Positions 6,949 through 13,971 of a stretch of 28,587 nt of DNA are shown here, one piece after another (position 1 is the stretch's first letter; every line of letters begins with the position of its first letter). This stretch comes from Lachnospiraceae bacterium UBA3632 (lineage in GTDB: Bacteria > Bacillota > Clostridia > Lachnospirales > Lachnospiraceae), in assembly GCA_002373975.1 (NCBI GenBank), contig DFKZ01000010.1, positions 1 through 28,587 on the forward strand. The letters run 5' to 3'. The notes beneath the pieces are model-generated. The model saw only the letters and a program-made list of their open reading frames with translations. It was not told the DNA's origin and did no database searches. The position numbers and the translations under genes were made by a program.

Positions 6949-8319
6949 TCAAGTCCTTTTTATATTTATCCAGCAAAAAACCTTATCTCCGGCATAAACT
7001 CCCAACTTTTCCTGAAGTGAAAAAGAAACATCGTTTTCGATCTTCACCTGTCCGTATGGGGTTTCGCCCCTTTCCAGGGCCCTGTTAAACATAAAGCTCT
7101 CAAGATCCTGAGCATACCCTTTACCACGGAATGCCTCATCAACATATAAAAGCCCGATGCTGCCCTCACCATGACGTCCAATGAATCCGGCCAGCACTCC
7201 ATTATCATAGATTCCGAACACTTCCCCGGCTTCTATCCTCGATCTTGCATAGCCTTTGCCGCCGAGATCGTAATGCCCTTCGACATAGTCCAGGGAATCG
7301 ATCCCAAGAGTCCTGATATCTTTATTTGATATTTTTCTGTGTACTTTTTCGGTATATACACAGTTTATGATACTGCATGATAACTCGAATCTTTCGTCGG
7401 ATAATAGCTTTCCTGCAAGCCTTTCTGTCACCACCACCTGACGAATATGATCGGGAAGAATGGAAATAAGTTCATCGGCTGATATATCAACTTCCTGACC
7501 GGCAAGAGCAACGCGGTCTGTATGATTTACTATGATAAGAGGATCATCGGATATGATCTCACCTATGCCGCGCCTGAGCTGCTCTATCATCTGTATATTA
7601 TTGCGCTTATCTTTTAAAAGCTTATCAAGAACAGCGCATCTTTTTTCATATTTATTGTAAAGATCGGGCCGTACTTTTGCGGTGATCTCTTTAGACTTTT
7701 CAAGTCTCCATGCTTTCACCTGCTTTGGATCACCGGTAAGCAGAACTTCCGGTACTCTCATATCTTCCCACACTTCAGGTCTGGTATACTGCGGATATTC
7801 GAGCAGATCATTGTTAAAGGACTCATCCTCCGATGAACTTTCATTTCCCAGCACTCCCGGGCACAGTCTGGCGATCGCATCTATCATGACAAGTGCCGGA
7901 AGTTCACCTCCCGTAAGCACATAATCACCTATTGAATAGCTCTCCGCGCCTGTTTTCTCAAGTGCTCTTTCATCTATACCCTCGTAATGACCGCAGATAA
8001 ATACTAAGTTTTTCTCGTTAGAAAGGCTTTCCGCATCCTGCTGGGTAAACCTTTTTCCTTTAGGCGAAACATAGATGGTCCGGGCATTCTCCCCCGCGCA
8101 GCTTTTGTATGCATCATAAACAGGCTGGGCCTGCATCAGCATACCGGCTCCGCCTCCATATGTATAATCGTCCACTCTTTTGTTTTTATCAGCCGAAAAA
8201 TCGCGGATATTTACCACATTAAAAGATAAAAGGCCTTTTTGACCGGCCTTTCCGAGAATACTTGTATTTAATGCATTTTCCACAAATTCGGGAAACAGAG
8301 TAAGTACAGTAAATTTCAT
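6949..8319 (-). CDS. trmD: tRNA (guanine37-N1)-methyltransferase TrmD fused to a GNAT-like domain
   Basis: TrmD methylates G37 of tRNAs that read CNN codons, using S-adenosylmethionine, and prevents +1 frameshifting. Residues 1-243 form a complete TrmD of usual size: MKFTVLTLFPEF, DDYTYGGGAGM (51-60), ICGHYEGIDERA (108-119), the knot loop SIGDYVLTGGELPA (129-142), and LLEYPQYTRPEVW. The serine-phenylalanine of the catalytic loop is preceded by Glu (EDESF) rather than Asp. Residues 244-456 are an extra domain. It begins MIEQLRRGIGEII and contains GEVFGIYDNGVLAGFIGRHG, IGLLYVDEAFRGKGYAQDL and a closing beta strand. The RGKGYA signature (398-403) marks the acetyl-CoA pyrophosphate loop of GNAT N-acetyltransferases. 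The frame is continuous, so this is a real fusion in this sequence. The start has no clear ribosome binding site, so translation is probably coupled to rimM, 11 bases upstream. The acetylation target is unknown. Confidence 0.93.
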   Translation of the reverse strand: MKFTVLTLFPEFVENALNTSILGKAGQKGLLSFNVVNIRDFSADKNKRVDDYTYGGGAGMLMQAQPVYDAYKSCAGENARTIYVSPKGKRFTQQDAESLSNEKNLVFICGHYEGIDERALEKTGAESYSIGDYVLTGGELPALVMIDAIARLCPGVLGNESSSEDESFNNDLLEYPQYTRPEVWEDMRVPEVLLTGDPKQVKAWRLEKSKEITAKVRPDLYNKYEKRCAVLDKLLKDKRNNIQMIEQLRRGIGEIISDDPLIIVNHTDRVALAGQEVDISADELISILPDHIRQVVVTERLAGKLLSDERFELSCSIINCVYTEKVHRKISNKDIRTLGIDSLDYVEGHYDLGGKGYARSRIEAGEVFGIYDNGVLAGFIGRHGEGSIGLLYVDEAFRGKGYAQDLESFMFNRALERGETPYGQVKIENDVSFSLQEKLGVYAGDKVFCWINIKRT

Positions 8320-8330
8320 TTCAATAATAA

Positions 8331-8840
8331 TCAGAGCAGCCCGTCAAGAATGTGAACCACAATATAATTCTCGCGGACATTTACTTCAAGCACACAATCT
8401 TTTATCGCAGGTAATAGCAGCTCTCTCCCATCATTAAGGTCGATCTGATAAACATCATTCGCACCCGTCTGGATAACATCCTTCAATGTGCCGATATCTT
8501 CGCCGTCTTCGTTTTTAATTCCGATTCCGATAAGATCAGCTATGAAATACTCATCTTCCGAGAGCTTTACCGCATGTTCGCGGTCAACAAAAACACCCCT
8601 TTGGCGATACTTTACAGCATCCTCGGGAGTGTCGATTCCTTCGACTTTAAGAAGCACCTTATCGGTAGACATTCTGGCGCTTTCAACTTTATAGGTCTTC
8701 AGATCGCCGTTTTTGTCTTCGATAAATACTTCTTTGCAGGCTTTAAACCGCCTTGGATCATCGGTCGTAGGATAAACCTTCATCTCACCGCGAACGCCGT
8801 GAGATGAAGTTATAATTCCGATTTTGAAATAATCTTCCAT
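8331..8840 (-). CDS. rimM: 16S rRNA maturation factor RimM
   Basis: RimM binds S19 and helps mature the head of the 30S subunit. The 169-residue protein has the N-terminal RimM domain (IGIITSSHGVRGEMKVYPTTDDPRRF, residues 8-33) and the C-terminal PRC-barrel (YFIADLIGIGI, GANDVYQIDL, LLLPAIKDCVLEVNV). It lies 10 bases after khpA and 11 bases before trmD, the conserved rpsP-khpA-rimM-trmD-rplS order. The ribosome binding site is imperfect: AGGA is only two bases before the ATG, with GGAG further upstream. Confidence 0.97.
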   Translation of the reverse strand: MEDYFKIGIITSSHGVRGEMKVYPTTDDPRRFKACKEVFIEDKNGDLKTYKVESARMSTDKVLLKVEGIDTPEDAVKYRQRGVFVDREHAVKLSEDEYFIADLIGIGIKNEDGEDIGTLKDVIQTGANDVYQIDLNDGRELLLPAIKDCVLEVNVRENYIVVHILDGLL

Positions 8841-8850
8841 AATCCTGAGA

Positions 8851-9081
8851 TTACTCCACTATTTCTACATCTACTCTTGTATTGTCTCTTGTTGATGCGG
8901 CTTTTACAATGCTGCGGATCGATTTTGCGATCCTTCCCTGCTTGCCGATAACCTTGCCCATATCTGAAGGCGCAACACGCAGTTCTACAACAATGCTTCG
9001 TCCTTCTGTCTTTTCAGTCACAACAACTTCATCCGGATTGTCTACAAGAGCCTTAGCCATTACTTCAACTAATTCTTTCAT
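8851..9081 (-). CDS. khpA: KH-domain RNA-binding protein KhpA (YlqC)
   Basis: This 76-residue single KH-domain protein binds RNA. In several Gram-positive bacteria KhpA pairs with KhpB (EloR/Jag) and affects cell elongation and small-RNA function. The KH GXXG loop is GKQG (46-49) within PSDMGKVIGKQGRIAKSIR. The start has AAGGAG upstream (AAGGAGACTTAGAAAATG). It lies between rpsP and rimM, its usual place. Confidence 0.95.
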   Translation of the reverse strand: MKELVEVMAKALVDNPDEVVVTEKTEGRSIVVELRVAPSDMGKVIGKQGRIAKSIRSIVKAASTRDNTRVDVEIVE

Positions 9082-9115
9082 TTTCTAAGTCTCCTTTGAC
9101 CTTGTTCGATTGAAC

Positions 9116-9376
9116 TTATTTCTGGATTCCTGCGATCTTGAAAAGCTTTGCCACAACCTCTGTGGGCTGTGCACCGTTAGCAAGCCACTTCTTTGCAGCT
9201 TCCTCGTCGATGTTGAAGGTTGAAGGATCTGTTCCGGGATTATAGGTACCGATCTCATCGATGAATCTTCCGTCTCTGGGAGCTCTTGAATCCGCAACGA
9301 TCACCCTGTAAAACGGAGCTTTCTTCTGACCCATTCTTCTTAATCTGATCTTAACTGACATTTTCTTTTCCTCCAT
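9116..9376 (-). CDS. rpsP: 30S ribosomal protein S16
   Basis: S16 is an early-binding protein of the 30S body. The start at 9376 has an internal ribosome binding site GGAGG (TGGAGGAAAAG) just before a possible later start: MSVKIRLRRMGQKKAPFYRV, beginning at the sixth codon (9361), is the classical S16 N-terminus and is better placed after GGAGGAAAAGAAA. The mature protein is therefore probably 81 residues, 9361-9116. Conserved segments include VADSRAPRDGRFIDEIGTYNP and WLANGAQPTEVV. It lies after ffh with a 111-base gap that carries a hairpin. Confidence 0.97.
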   Translation of the reverse strand: MEEKKMSVKIRLRRMGQKKAPFYRVIVADSRAPRDGRFIDEIGTYNPGTDPSTFNIDEEAAKKWLANGAQPTEVVAKLFKIAGIQK

Positions 9377-9416
9377 TAATTAAATGAATAATAGTTATTT
9401 ATATACAAGTCATTTT

Positions 9417-9441
9417 CCCTTTCCTTCCCCTTCGGAAAGGA
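9417..9441 (-). other. Hairpin in the ffh-rpsP gap, not a classical terminator
   Basis: CCTTTCC (9418-9424) and GGAAAGG (9434-9440) form a perfect seven-pair stem with a nine-base loop, extended by partial pairing. On the minus strand it is followed by GAAAATG, not a T-run, so it is not a standard terminator. It may stabilise or control the rpsP message or be a processing site; the sequence does not decide this. Confidence 0.4.
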
Positions 9442-9487
9442 AGCGCATATAATGTCGCAACAGGTCCTAACTCAATATATCTGAAAC

Positions 9488-10864
9488 CTAAAACGGCCTT
9501 CTGCCGCCGCCAAAGCCACCGAAACCGCCCATTCCGCCGAACATTCCACGTCCGTGCTTATTGCCGGCGAGCTGTTTCATTGCTTTCTGGCTCTGCTCAA
9601 ACTGCTTGACGAAGCGATTTACTTCCGCCACATCAAGTCCCGCTCCCTGCGCGATACGGTACTTCCTGCGAGGGTTTAAAAGCTTGGGATTTCTTCTTTC
9701 CTGAGGTGTCATGGAAAGCACTATAGCTTCCATATGGGCAAGCTGTTTCTCGTCCACTGCGCCTTCAAGATCCGAAGCCTTGATTCCCATTCCGGGAAGC
9801 ATTCCCATTATACCTGCAAGTCCGCCCATGTTTTTCATCTGCTTCATGCTCTCGAGATAGTCCTCAAAATCGAACTGTCCCTTCTTCATGCGCTTAGCCA
9901 TGTCGCGGCTCTTGTCTTCATCTATATCGATGTTCTGCTGAGCTTTCTCGATAAGGGAAAGCACATCACCCATTCCGAGTATACGGCTTGCTATTCTGTC
10001 GGGATGGAACTGCTCGAGATCATCGGGCTTTTCTCCCATACCGCAGTAGAAAATGGGCTTTCCGGTAACGGCTTTGATAGAAAGCGCCGCACCACCTCTG
10101 GTATCACCGTCCAGCTTGGACAGGATAACACCGTCTACACCTACCTTCTCGTCAAATTCCTTTGCCACATTGACGGCATCCTGACCTGTCATGGCGTCAA
10201 CAACAAGTATCGTCTGGTGTACTGTTACGGTCTTTTTTATATCCGCAAGCTCGGTCATCATATCTTCATCAATGTGAAGACGGCCGGCTGTATCAAGGAT
10301 CACTACATTATATCCGTTTTTTTCGGCATGTTCCAGAGCGGCCTTTGCTATCTGCGGAGGCTTAACCTCAGTACCGAGGGAAAAGAAATCCACCTCTACA
10401 TTATCCGCATTTATCTTTAACTGATCTATGGCTGCGGGACGATAGATATCGCACGCAACAAGCAGGCTTTTTTTGCCCTTATTCTTAAAGCGCTTGGCCA
10501 TCTTGGCCGCCTGAGTGGTCTTACCTGCACCCTGAAGGCCGGCCATCATAATGACTGTAATGGCTTTACCGGGCTGGAACGCGACCTCGCTGGTCTCATT
10601 GCCCATCATCTCCACAAGCTCATCATTTACAAGCTTGATAACCGTCTGCGCCGGGTTTAATCCGTTAAGGACATCACTTCCTATCGCCTTTTCTTCAACA
10701 GTCTTTGTGAACTGCTTGACTACCTTGAAGTTGACATCGGCTTCCAGGAGGGCCATTTTAACTTCTTTGAGGGCGGTCTTAACATCTTCTTCGGTAAGCC
10801 TGCCCTTTCCGCGAAGCTTTTTGAAAACATTTTGAAGTTTATCGCTTAAGCTTTCAAATGCCAA
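9488..10864 (-). CDS. ffh: Signal recognition particle protein Ffh
   Basis: Ffh is the GTPase of the signal recognition particle. It binds 4.5S/scRNA and signal peptides and docks on FtsY. The 458-residue protein has the N domain (1-95), the G domain with GLQGAGKTT (109-117), DIYRPAAIDQL, DTAGRLH and SKLDGDTRGGAAL, and the methionine-rich M domain with the RNA-binding RRKYRIAQGAG motif and MGMLPGMG loop. It ends in a glycine-rich tail (GMFGGMGGFGGFGGGRRPF). The start is TTG at 10864, after a GAGG ribosome binding site, one base past the ylxM stop, so the two genes are probably coupled. Confidence 0.97.
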   Translation of the reverse strand: MAFESLSDKLQNVFKKLRGKGRLTEEDVKTALKEVKMALLEADVNFKVVKQFTKTVEEKAIGSDVLNGLNPAQTVIKLVNDELVEMMGNETSEVAFQPGKAITVIMMAGLQGAGKTTQAAKMAKRFKNKGKKSLLVACDIYRPAAIDQLKINADNVEVDFFSLGTEVKPPQIAKAALEHAEKNGYNVVILDTAGRLHIDEDMMTELADIKKTVTVHQTILVVDAMTGQDAVNVAKEFDEKVGVDGVILSKLDGDTRGGAALSIKAVTGKPIFYCGMGEKPDDLEQFHPDRIASRILGMGDVLSLIEKAQQNIDIDEDKSRDMAKRMKKGQFDFEDYLESMKQMKNMGGLAGIMGMLPGMGIKASDLEGAVDEKQLAHMEAIVLSMTPQERRNPKLLNPRRKYRIAQGAGLDVAEVNRFVKQFEQSQKAMKQLAGNKHGRGMFGGMGGFGGFGGGRRPF

Positions 10865-10865
10865 A

Positions 10866-11222
10866 TTATAATTCCTCTAAAATATCCTGAGTAAGCTTAT
10901 TTATATCGCAAAGCCTTCTTTTAAAGTCATCGTCGCTGAACCCGGTATCAGATAACTCGGTCAATTCACCGATCCTTGTAACTTTCTTTTTGATCGAAAC
11001 AAACTTTGATACAAGATGAAGCTTTTCTTCATATCCCTGAAGGATCTTATCACATCTCTTTACAAGGTCATGTACGCCCTGACGGGTGATCCCCTGCTCC
11101 TCTGCCACCTCTGCAAGTGACATATCATCAAAAACAAAGCTCTGATACACGGCCTGCTGGTGCTCTGTCAAGAGCTCACCGTAAAAATCATATAATAGAG
11201 ATTTTTCCAAAAGCTCATCCAT
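10866..11222 (-). CDS. ylxM: YlxM, SRP-associated helix-turn-helix protein
   Basis: YlxM (UPF0122) is a small sigma-70 region 4-like protein encoded with ffh in many Firmicutes; in streptococci it interacts with the SRP and modulates its GTPase. The 118-residue protein has LYDFYGELLTEHQQAVYQSFVFDDMSLAEVAEEQGITRQGVHDLVKRCDK-type sequence, with the helix-turn-helix at about residues 31-55. A longer frame from a TTG at 11330 would begin inside the -35 box. The ATG at 11222 with GGGAG nine bases upstream matches the family N-terminus. Transcription probably starts near 11295 from a strong promoter, leaving a leader of about 70 bases. Confidence 0.93.
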   Translation of the reverse strand: MDELLEKSLLYDFYGELLTEHQQAVYQSFVFDDMSLAEVAEEQGITRQGVHDLVKRCDKILQGYEEKLHLVSKFVSIKKKVTRIGELTELSDTGFSDDDFKRRLCDINKLTQDILEEL

Positions 11223-11288
11223 ACGGTCACGCTCCCGAAAGCCTTTATAAAGCGCTGTTTCCTTGCTTCTCTTGCCTGTTTGACGCAA

Positions 11289-11319
11289 AAGCACCTGTAC
11301 CATAATAGTACAGGTGCTT
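11289..11319. promoter_or_regulatory. Perfect 11-bp inverted repeat over the ylxM-ffh promoter (candidate operator)
   Basis: The arms AAGCACCTGTA (11289-11299) and TACAGGTGCTT (11309-11319) are perfect complements around a nine-base centre that contains the -10 box. Since transcription would start inside one arm, the repeat would not fold in that mRNA, which favours a protein binding site on DNA. The alternative is a terminator of the secreted-protein gene upstream: on the minus strand the hairpin is followed by TTTTGCG, a short T-run. Confidence 0.6.
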
Positions 11320-11330
11320 ATATCTGTCAA
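11302..11330 (-). promoter_or_regulatory. Strong sigma-A-type promoter of ylxM-ffh
   Basis: On the minus strand TTGACA (11325-11330) and TATTAT (11302-11307) are separated by exactly 17 bases. The -35 is a perfect match to consensus and the -10 has one mismatch. The expected start point is near 11295, inside the right arm of an overlapping inverted repeat. Confidence 0.75.
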
Positions 11331-11354
11331 GTATTTTTTCTTTACACTGTATAA

Positions 11355-12176
11355 TTAATTAGGAATATACTCGTTCTCTACCTGAGGGAAGTGAGCCATA
11401 AGCCATTCCGGTCCGTAATACTTGATCTCGGGATCGAAGCATGCTGCCGCTGCTTCACTTGTTATCTTAAGTGTAATCAGTTCATCGTTATACGGAAAAC
11501 TATATAGGAATGTAGCATCGGGATTGCTTGCAACACTTGCGATCACTGAATCATCTATAGTTCCGCCACCCTGGAAGTAAACCTCAGAAGCTGCATCGCA
11601 ATTTGCAATTTCTCTTTTGCTGTTTTCTACAGACTGATTATATGCCTGCTCAGAAATCTGCTCAGGTGTTAATTCAGGGCTAGGCATTGGAAGTAATCCA
11701 AATACTTGAAAATAAAGGAAAGGAAGAGAAGAACGATTATTCTGCAAACTGACTACCAGTTCATTTCCGTTATAAATACTGTAATCTCCAGATCCATCTG
11801 CTAAGATTACGATTGGTTCAGATCCTTTAACAAATTTCGCAGGTAAATTTAAACCAATTCTATAACTACCACTTGGAATAGAACTACCTTCCACAAATCC
11901 CAGCAAGTTATAACCTTCATAGTAAGGGCTCACGCCTATACCTGTCACAACTCCGCTTATTCCCGTACTATTAGACTCTACATATGCATTGGATTCGAAC
12001 CTACCATAAACTCCAGGCGTTCCAGAAGGATCATCAAGATTATAATGTGGCACTTCTACCGCACCGCTTCCCATATAATCCTGAACTGCGGCAAAAGAAG
12101 TTACTGAAGTTCCGTACATAACTGATGCGGCAAGAATTACTCCAGCTACAGCAAGAAAAACATTCTTAAGTCTCAT
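11355..12176 (-). CDS. Secreted protein of unknown function
   Basis: I do not recognise this 273-residue protein. It has a typical signal peptide: basic start MRLKN, hydrophobic core VFLAVAGVILAASVMYG and a likely cleavage site after TSFA-A (about residue 30). The mature part is rich in Gly, Ser, Asn and Tyr. It has a proline-rich linker near 165 (LLPMPSPELTPEQ) and only two cysteines (NCDAAS and AACFDPE), which could form one disulfide after export. No lipobox, sortase motif or membrane anchor is seen. The start has an excellent GGAGGAAATG ribosome binding site. Roughly 11600-12060 is richer in A and T than the neighbouring genes, hinting at separate origin. It stands alone between the ilvA terminator and the ylxM promoter, with its own unusual promoter. 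Confidence 0.75.
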   Translation of the reverse strand: MRLKNVFLAVAGVILAASVMYGTSVTSFAAVQDYMGSGAVEVPHYNLDDPSGTPGVYGRFESNAYVESNSTGISGVVTGIGVSPYYEGYNLLGFVEGSSIPSGSYRIGLNLPAKFVKGSEPIVILADGSGDYSIYNGNELVVSLQNNRSSLPFLYFQVFGLLPMPSPELTPEQISEQAYNQSVENSKREIANCDAASEVYFQGGGTIDDSVIASVASNPDATFLYSFPYNDELITLKITSEAAAACFDPEIKYYGPEWLMAHFPQVENEYIPN

Positions 12177-12271
12177 AAAACATTTCCTCCATAAAATGAT
12201 TTAATGACTCCTCAACTTGTATTTATGCTTAAACCTTATGTAATACCCCCAAATTACGGAATCTATCTATT

Positions 12272-12303
12272 AGTCTACCCCCCCCCCTTGAGGATTTTGT
12301 CAA
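12272..12303 (-). promoter_or_regulatory. Promoter of the secreted-protein gene with a G10 tract in its spacer
   Basis: On the minus strand a perfect TTGACA (12298-12303) stands five bases after the ilvA terminator T-run. It is followed by AAATCCTCAA, then ten G (12278-12287), then TAGACT (12272-12277). The spacer is 20 bases now; with seven G it would be the ideal 17. A second possible -10, TAATAG (12267-12272), is further away at 25 bases. The gene starts about 95 bases downstream. Confidence 0.5.
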
Positions 12304-12307
12304 GTAC

Positions 12308-12332
12308 TAAAAAAAGCCCCGAAATCGGGGCT
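12308..12332 (-). terminator. Terminator after ilvA
   Basis: AGCCCCG and CGGGGCT form a seven-pair GC-rich stem with a four-base loop (12315-12332). On the minus strand seven T follow; on the plus strand TTTT follows, so it may work in both directions, but only the minus strand has a gene upstream. A second perfect repeat, ATCGAT-AAAA-ATCGAT (12363-12378), lies between it and the ilvA stop without a T-run. Confidence 0.92.
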
Positions 12333-12409
12333 TTTGAAACATATTCATAATAATTTCATCTCATCGATAAAAATCGATTCATAATCTTGAAGCTCATGGA
12401 ACAATAACC

Positions 12410-13627
12410 CTATATGCTCGCCGAAACAAGTCTGGGCTTGTAACCCTCTTTCTCAAGAGCTGCTATGATCTCGTTCTTGTGTTCGGTGCCAAAGGCTTCG
12501 AGGGTGATACGAAGCTCAACCGCAGCATTTCTGTTGATTGAAACAAACTGGTTATGCTCTAGCTTGATAACGTTTCCATTAACTGCAGCGATTGTTCCGG
12601 ATACTCTCGAAAGCTCGCCCGGCTTGTCGGGAAGGAGCACTGATACGGTAAATATCCTGTCACGAAGGATAAGTCCCTGCTGAACCACCGATGACATGGT
12701 GATGACATCCATATTACCGCCGCTCAGTATCGATACTATTCGTTTATCCTTAACATTCAGCTGTTTTAATGCAGCTACGGTGAGAAGTCCCGAATTCTCA
12801 ACAACCATCTTATGATTCTCGACCATATCGAGGAATGCAACAACAAGATCCGCATCATCGACAGTGATTATATCATCAATATTCTCCTTAAGATAAGGGA
12901 AAAGCTTTTCGCCGGGAGTTTTAACTGCGGTACCGTCTGCTATAGTGTTAACACCCGGAAGTGTAACTACTTTTCCTGCCTCAAATGAAGCCTTCATGCA
13001 GGCCGCACCTGCGGGTTCCACACCAATAACCTTAATCTTGGGATTAAGAAGCTTTGCAAGTGTGGATACACCTGTAGCAAGTCCGCCTCCTCCTATGGGT
13101 ACAAGTATATAATCTACAAGCGGAAGCTCCTTGATGATCTCCATTGCAATTGTACCCTGACCGGTTGCTACTGTCAGATCATCGAAAGGATGAACAAATG
13201 TGTATCCGTGCTCATCAGCTAACTCGTATGCCTTGGCACATGCCTCGTCATACACATCACCATGAAGCACTACTTCTGCCCCATATCCTTTTGTGCGCTT
13301 AACCTTGATAAAAGGTGTCATGAGCGGCATAACGATCGTAGCTTTAGCTCCGAAGGCCTTCGCAGCATAAGCCACACCCTGTGCATGGTTACCTGCCGAT
13401 GCGGTAATAACGCCCTTCGCACGGTCTTCCTCCGAAAGCCTGCTCATCTTATAATATGCTCCCCTAAGCTTATATGCACCCGTATACTGCATATTCTCCG
13501 GCTTGAAATATACCTTATTTCCGGTTTCTGCGCTGAAATACTCCGAATATATCAGTTTAGTCTCGTGTGTAACTCTTGATACAACTTCCGATGCTTCTTC
13601 AAAAGCATCCAATGTTAACATTTCCAT
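12410..13627 (-). CDS. ilvA: Threonine ammonia-lyase with C-terminal ACT domain
   Basis: This PLP enzyme deaminates L-threonine to 2-oxobutanoate, either for isoleucine synthesis or for threonine breakdown. The 405-residue protein has the PLP lysine in TGAYKLRGA (53), the SAGNHAQG substrate loop (77-84) and the phosphate-binding GGGGLATG loop (179-186). A single ACT domain occupies about 324-404 (FTVSVLLPDKPGELSRV), the layout of the medium-length enzymes. A single ACT domain suggests allosteric control. The start at 13627 follows GAGGATAAGG. The gene is monocistronic: an upstream extended -10 and a strong terminator frame it. It is an insertion relative to the usual ftsY-ylxM-ffh order. Confidence 0.93.
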   Translation of the reverse strand: MEMLTLDAFEEASEVVSRVTHETKLIYSEYFSAETGNKVYFKPENMQYTGAYKLRGAYYKMSRLSEEDRAKGVITASAGNHAQGVAYAAKAFGAKATIVMPLMTPFIKVKRTKGYGAEVVLHGDVYDEACAKAYELADEHGYTFVHPFDDLTVATGQGTIAMEIIKELPLVDYILVPIGGGGLATGVSTLAKLLNPKIKVIGVEPAGAACMKASFEAGKVVTLPGVNTIADGTAVKTPGEKLFPYLKENIDDIITVDDADLVVAFLDMVENHKMVVENSGLLTVAALKQLNVKDKRIVSILSGGNMDVITMSSVVQQGLILRDRIFTVSVLLPDKPGELSRVSGTIAAVNGNVIKLEHNQFVSINRNAAVELRITLEAFGTEHKNEIIAALEKEGYKPRLVSASI

Positions 13628-13647
13628 AACCTTATCCTCATTTATTC

Positions 13648-13656
13648 ATATTAGCA
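13648..13656 (-). promoter_or_regulatory. Likely extended -10 of ilvA
   Basis: On the minus strand TGCTAATAT fits an extended -10 box (TG-N-TAATAT) 20 bases before the ilvA start. No good -35 hexamer is seen at the usual distance. It lies 23 bases from the edge of the MITE-like repeat. Confidence 0.4.
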
Positions 13657-13678
13657 ATTTTAAAACTATCAAATATCA

Positions 13679-13954
13679 GCGAGTTCGTGCAAATGCTATG
13701 CTGAGAGCAATGTGTCTGAGGCCGATCGAACGTTTTAAAGAACAAAACGTCCTACGCAGATACTTCGTATGAAATTTCGTTTTGATTCATAACGAAATTT
13801 CATGCCGCTGCAAAGTACGCAGCTGGCATCTGCTCTTGCATCGAGGACCCATAGCTCGAGCATCTTGCGAAGCAAGTGCGGGACTTGGAGCGAAGCGTAA
13901 AGCGAGAGGCGGTGCTCGAAGCATACATTTGTGCGGATTCGCGTTACTCAGTTA
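13679..13954. repeat. MITE-like intergenic element with terminal inverted repeats
   Basis: The 344-base gap between ilvA and ftsY is almost filled by this element. Its ends are imperfect inverted repeats: the left reads GCGAGTTCGTGCAAATGCTA (13679-) and the reverse complement of the right reads GCGAATCCGCACAAATGTAT (from 13942). They share GCGA, CAAATG, TATGCT and GAGCA with mostly transition differences. The interior is packed with hairpins: ACGTTTT/AAAACGT (13730-13750), a perfect 13-bp repeat ATGAAATTTCGTT/AACGAAATTTCAT (13769-13803), TGCCGCTGC/GCAGCTGGCA (13803-13828) and CTTGC-GAA-GCAAG (about 13864-13876). No open frame of note is inside. A second copy of its right end is at 28526-28587. 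The similarity continues past the right repeat to about 13954, 18 bases from the ftsY stop. No clear target duplication is visible. Confidence 0.7.
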
Positions 13955-13971
13955 GTAAATTAATTTGTAAA

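Noticed and set aside
9085..9297. A 70-codon minus-strand frame inside rpsP
   Set aside because: It is the shifted frame of rpsP; the S16 frame is unmistakable.
9417..9441. Hairpin after ffh considered as a terminator
   Set aside because: No T-run follows on the minus strand and rpsP immediately downstream is normally cotranscribed, so it is listed only as a hairpin.
9734..10420. A 228-codon plus-strand open frame opposite ffh
   Set aside because: Ffh is clear on the other strand with all motifs; the antisense product is Cys/His/Leu-rich nonsense without family features.
13628..13678. T-box or isoleucine leader attenuator in front of ilvA
   Set aside because: The space between the repeat and ilvA is only about 50 bases, with no specifier-like stem or T-box sequence.
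13679..13954. The repeat-rich ilvA-ftsY gap considered as a CRISPR array
   Set aside because: There are no regularly spaced direct repeats with unique spacers; the structure is inverted repeats and hairpins.
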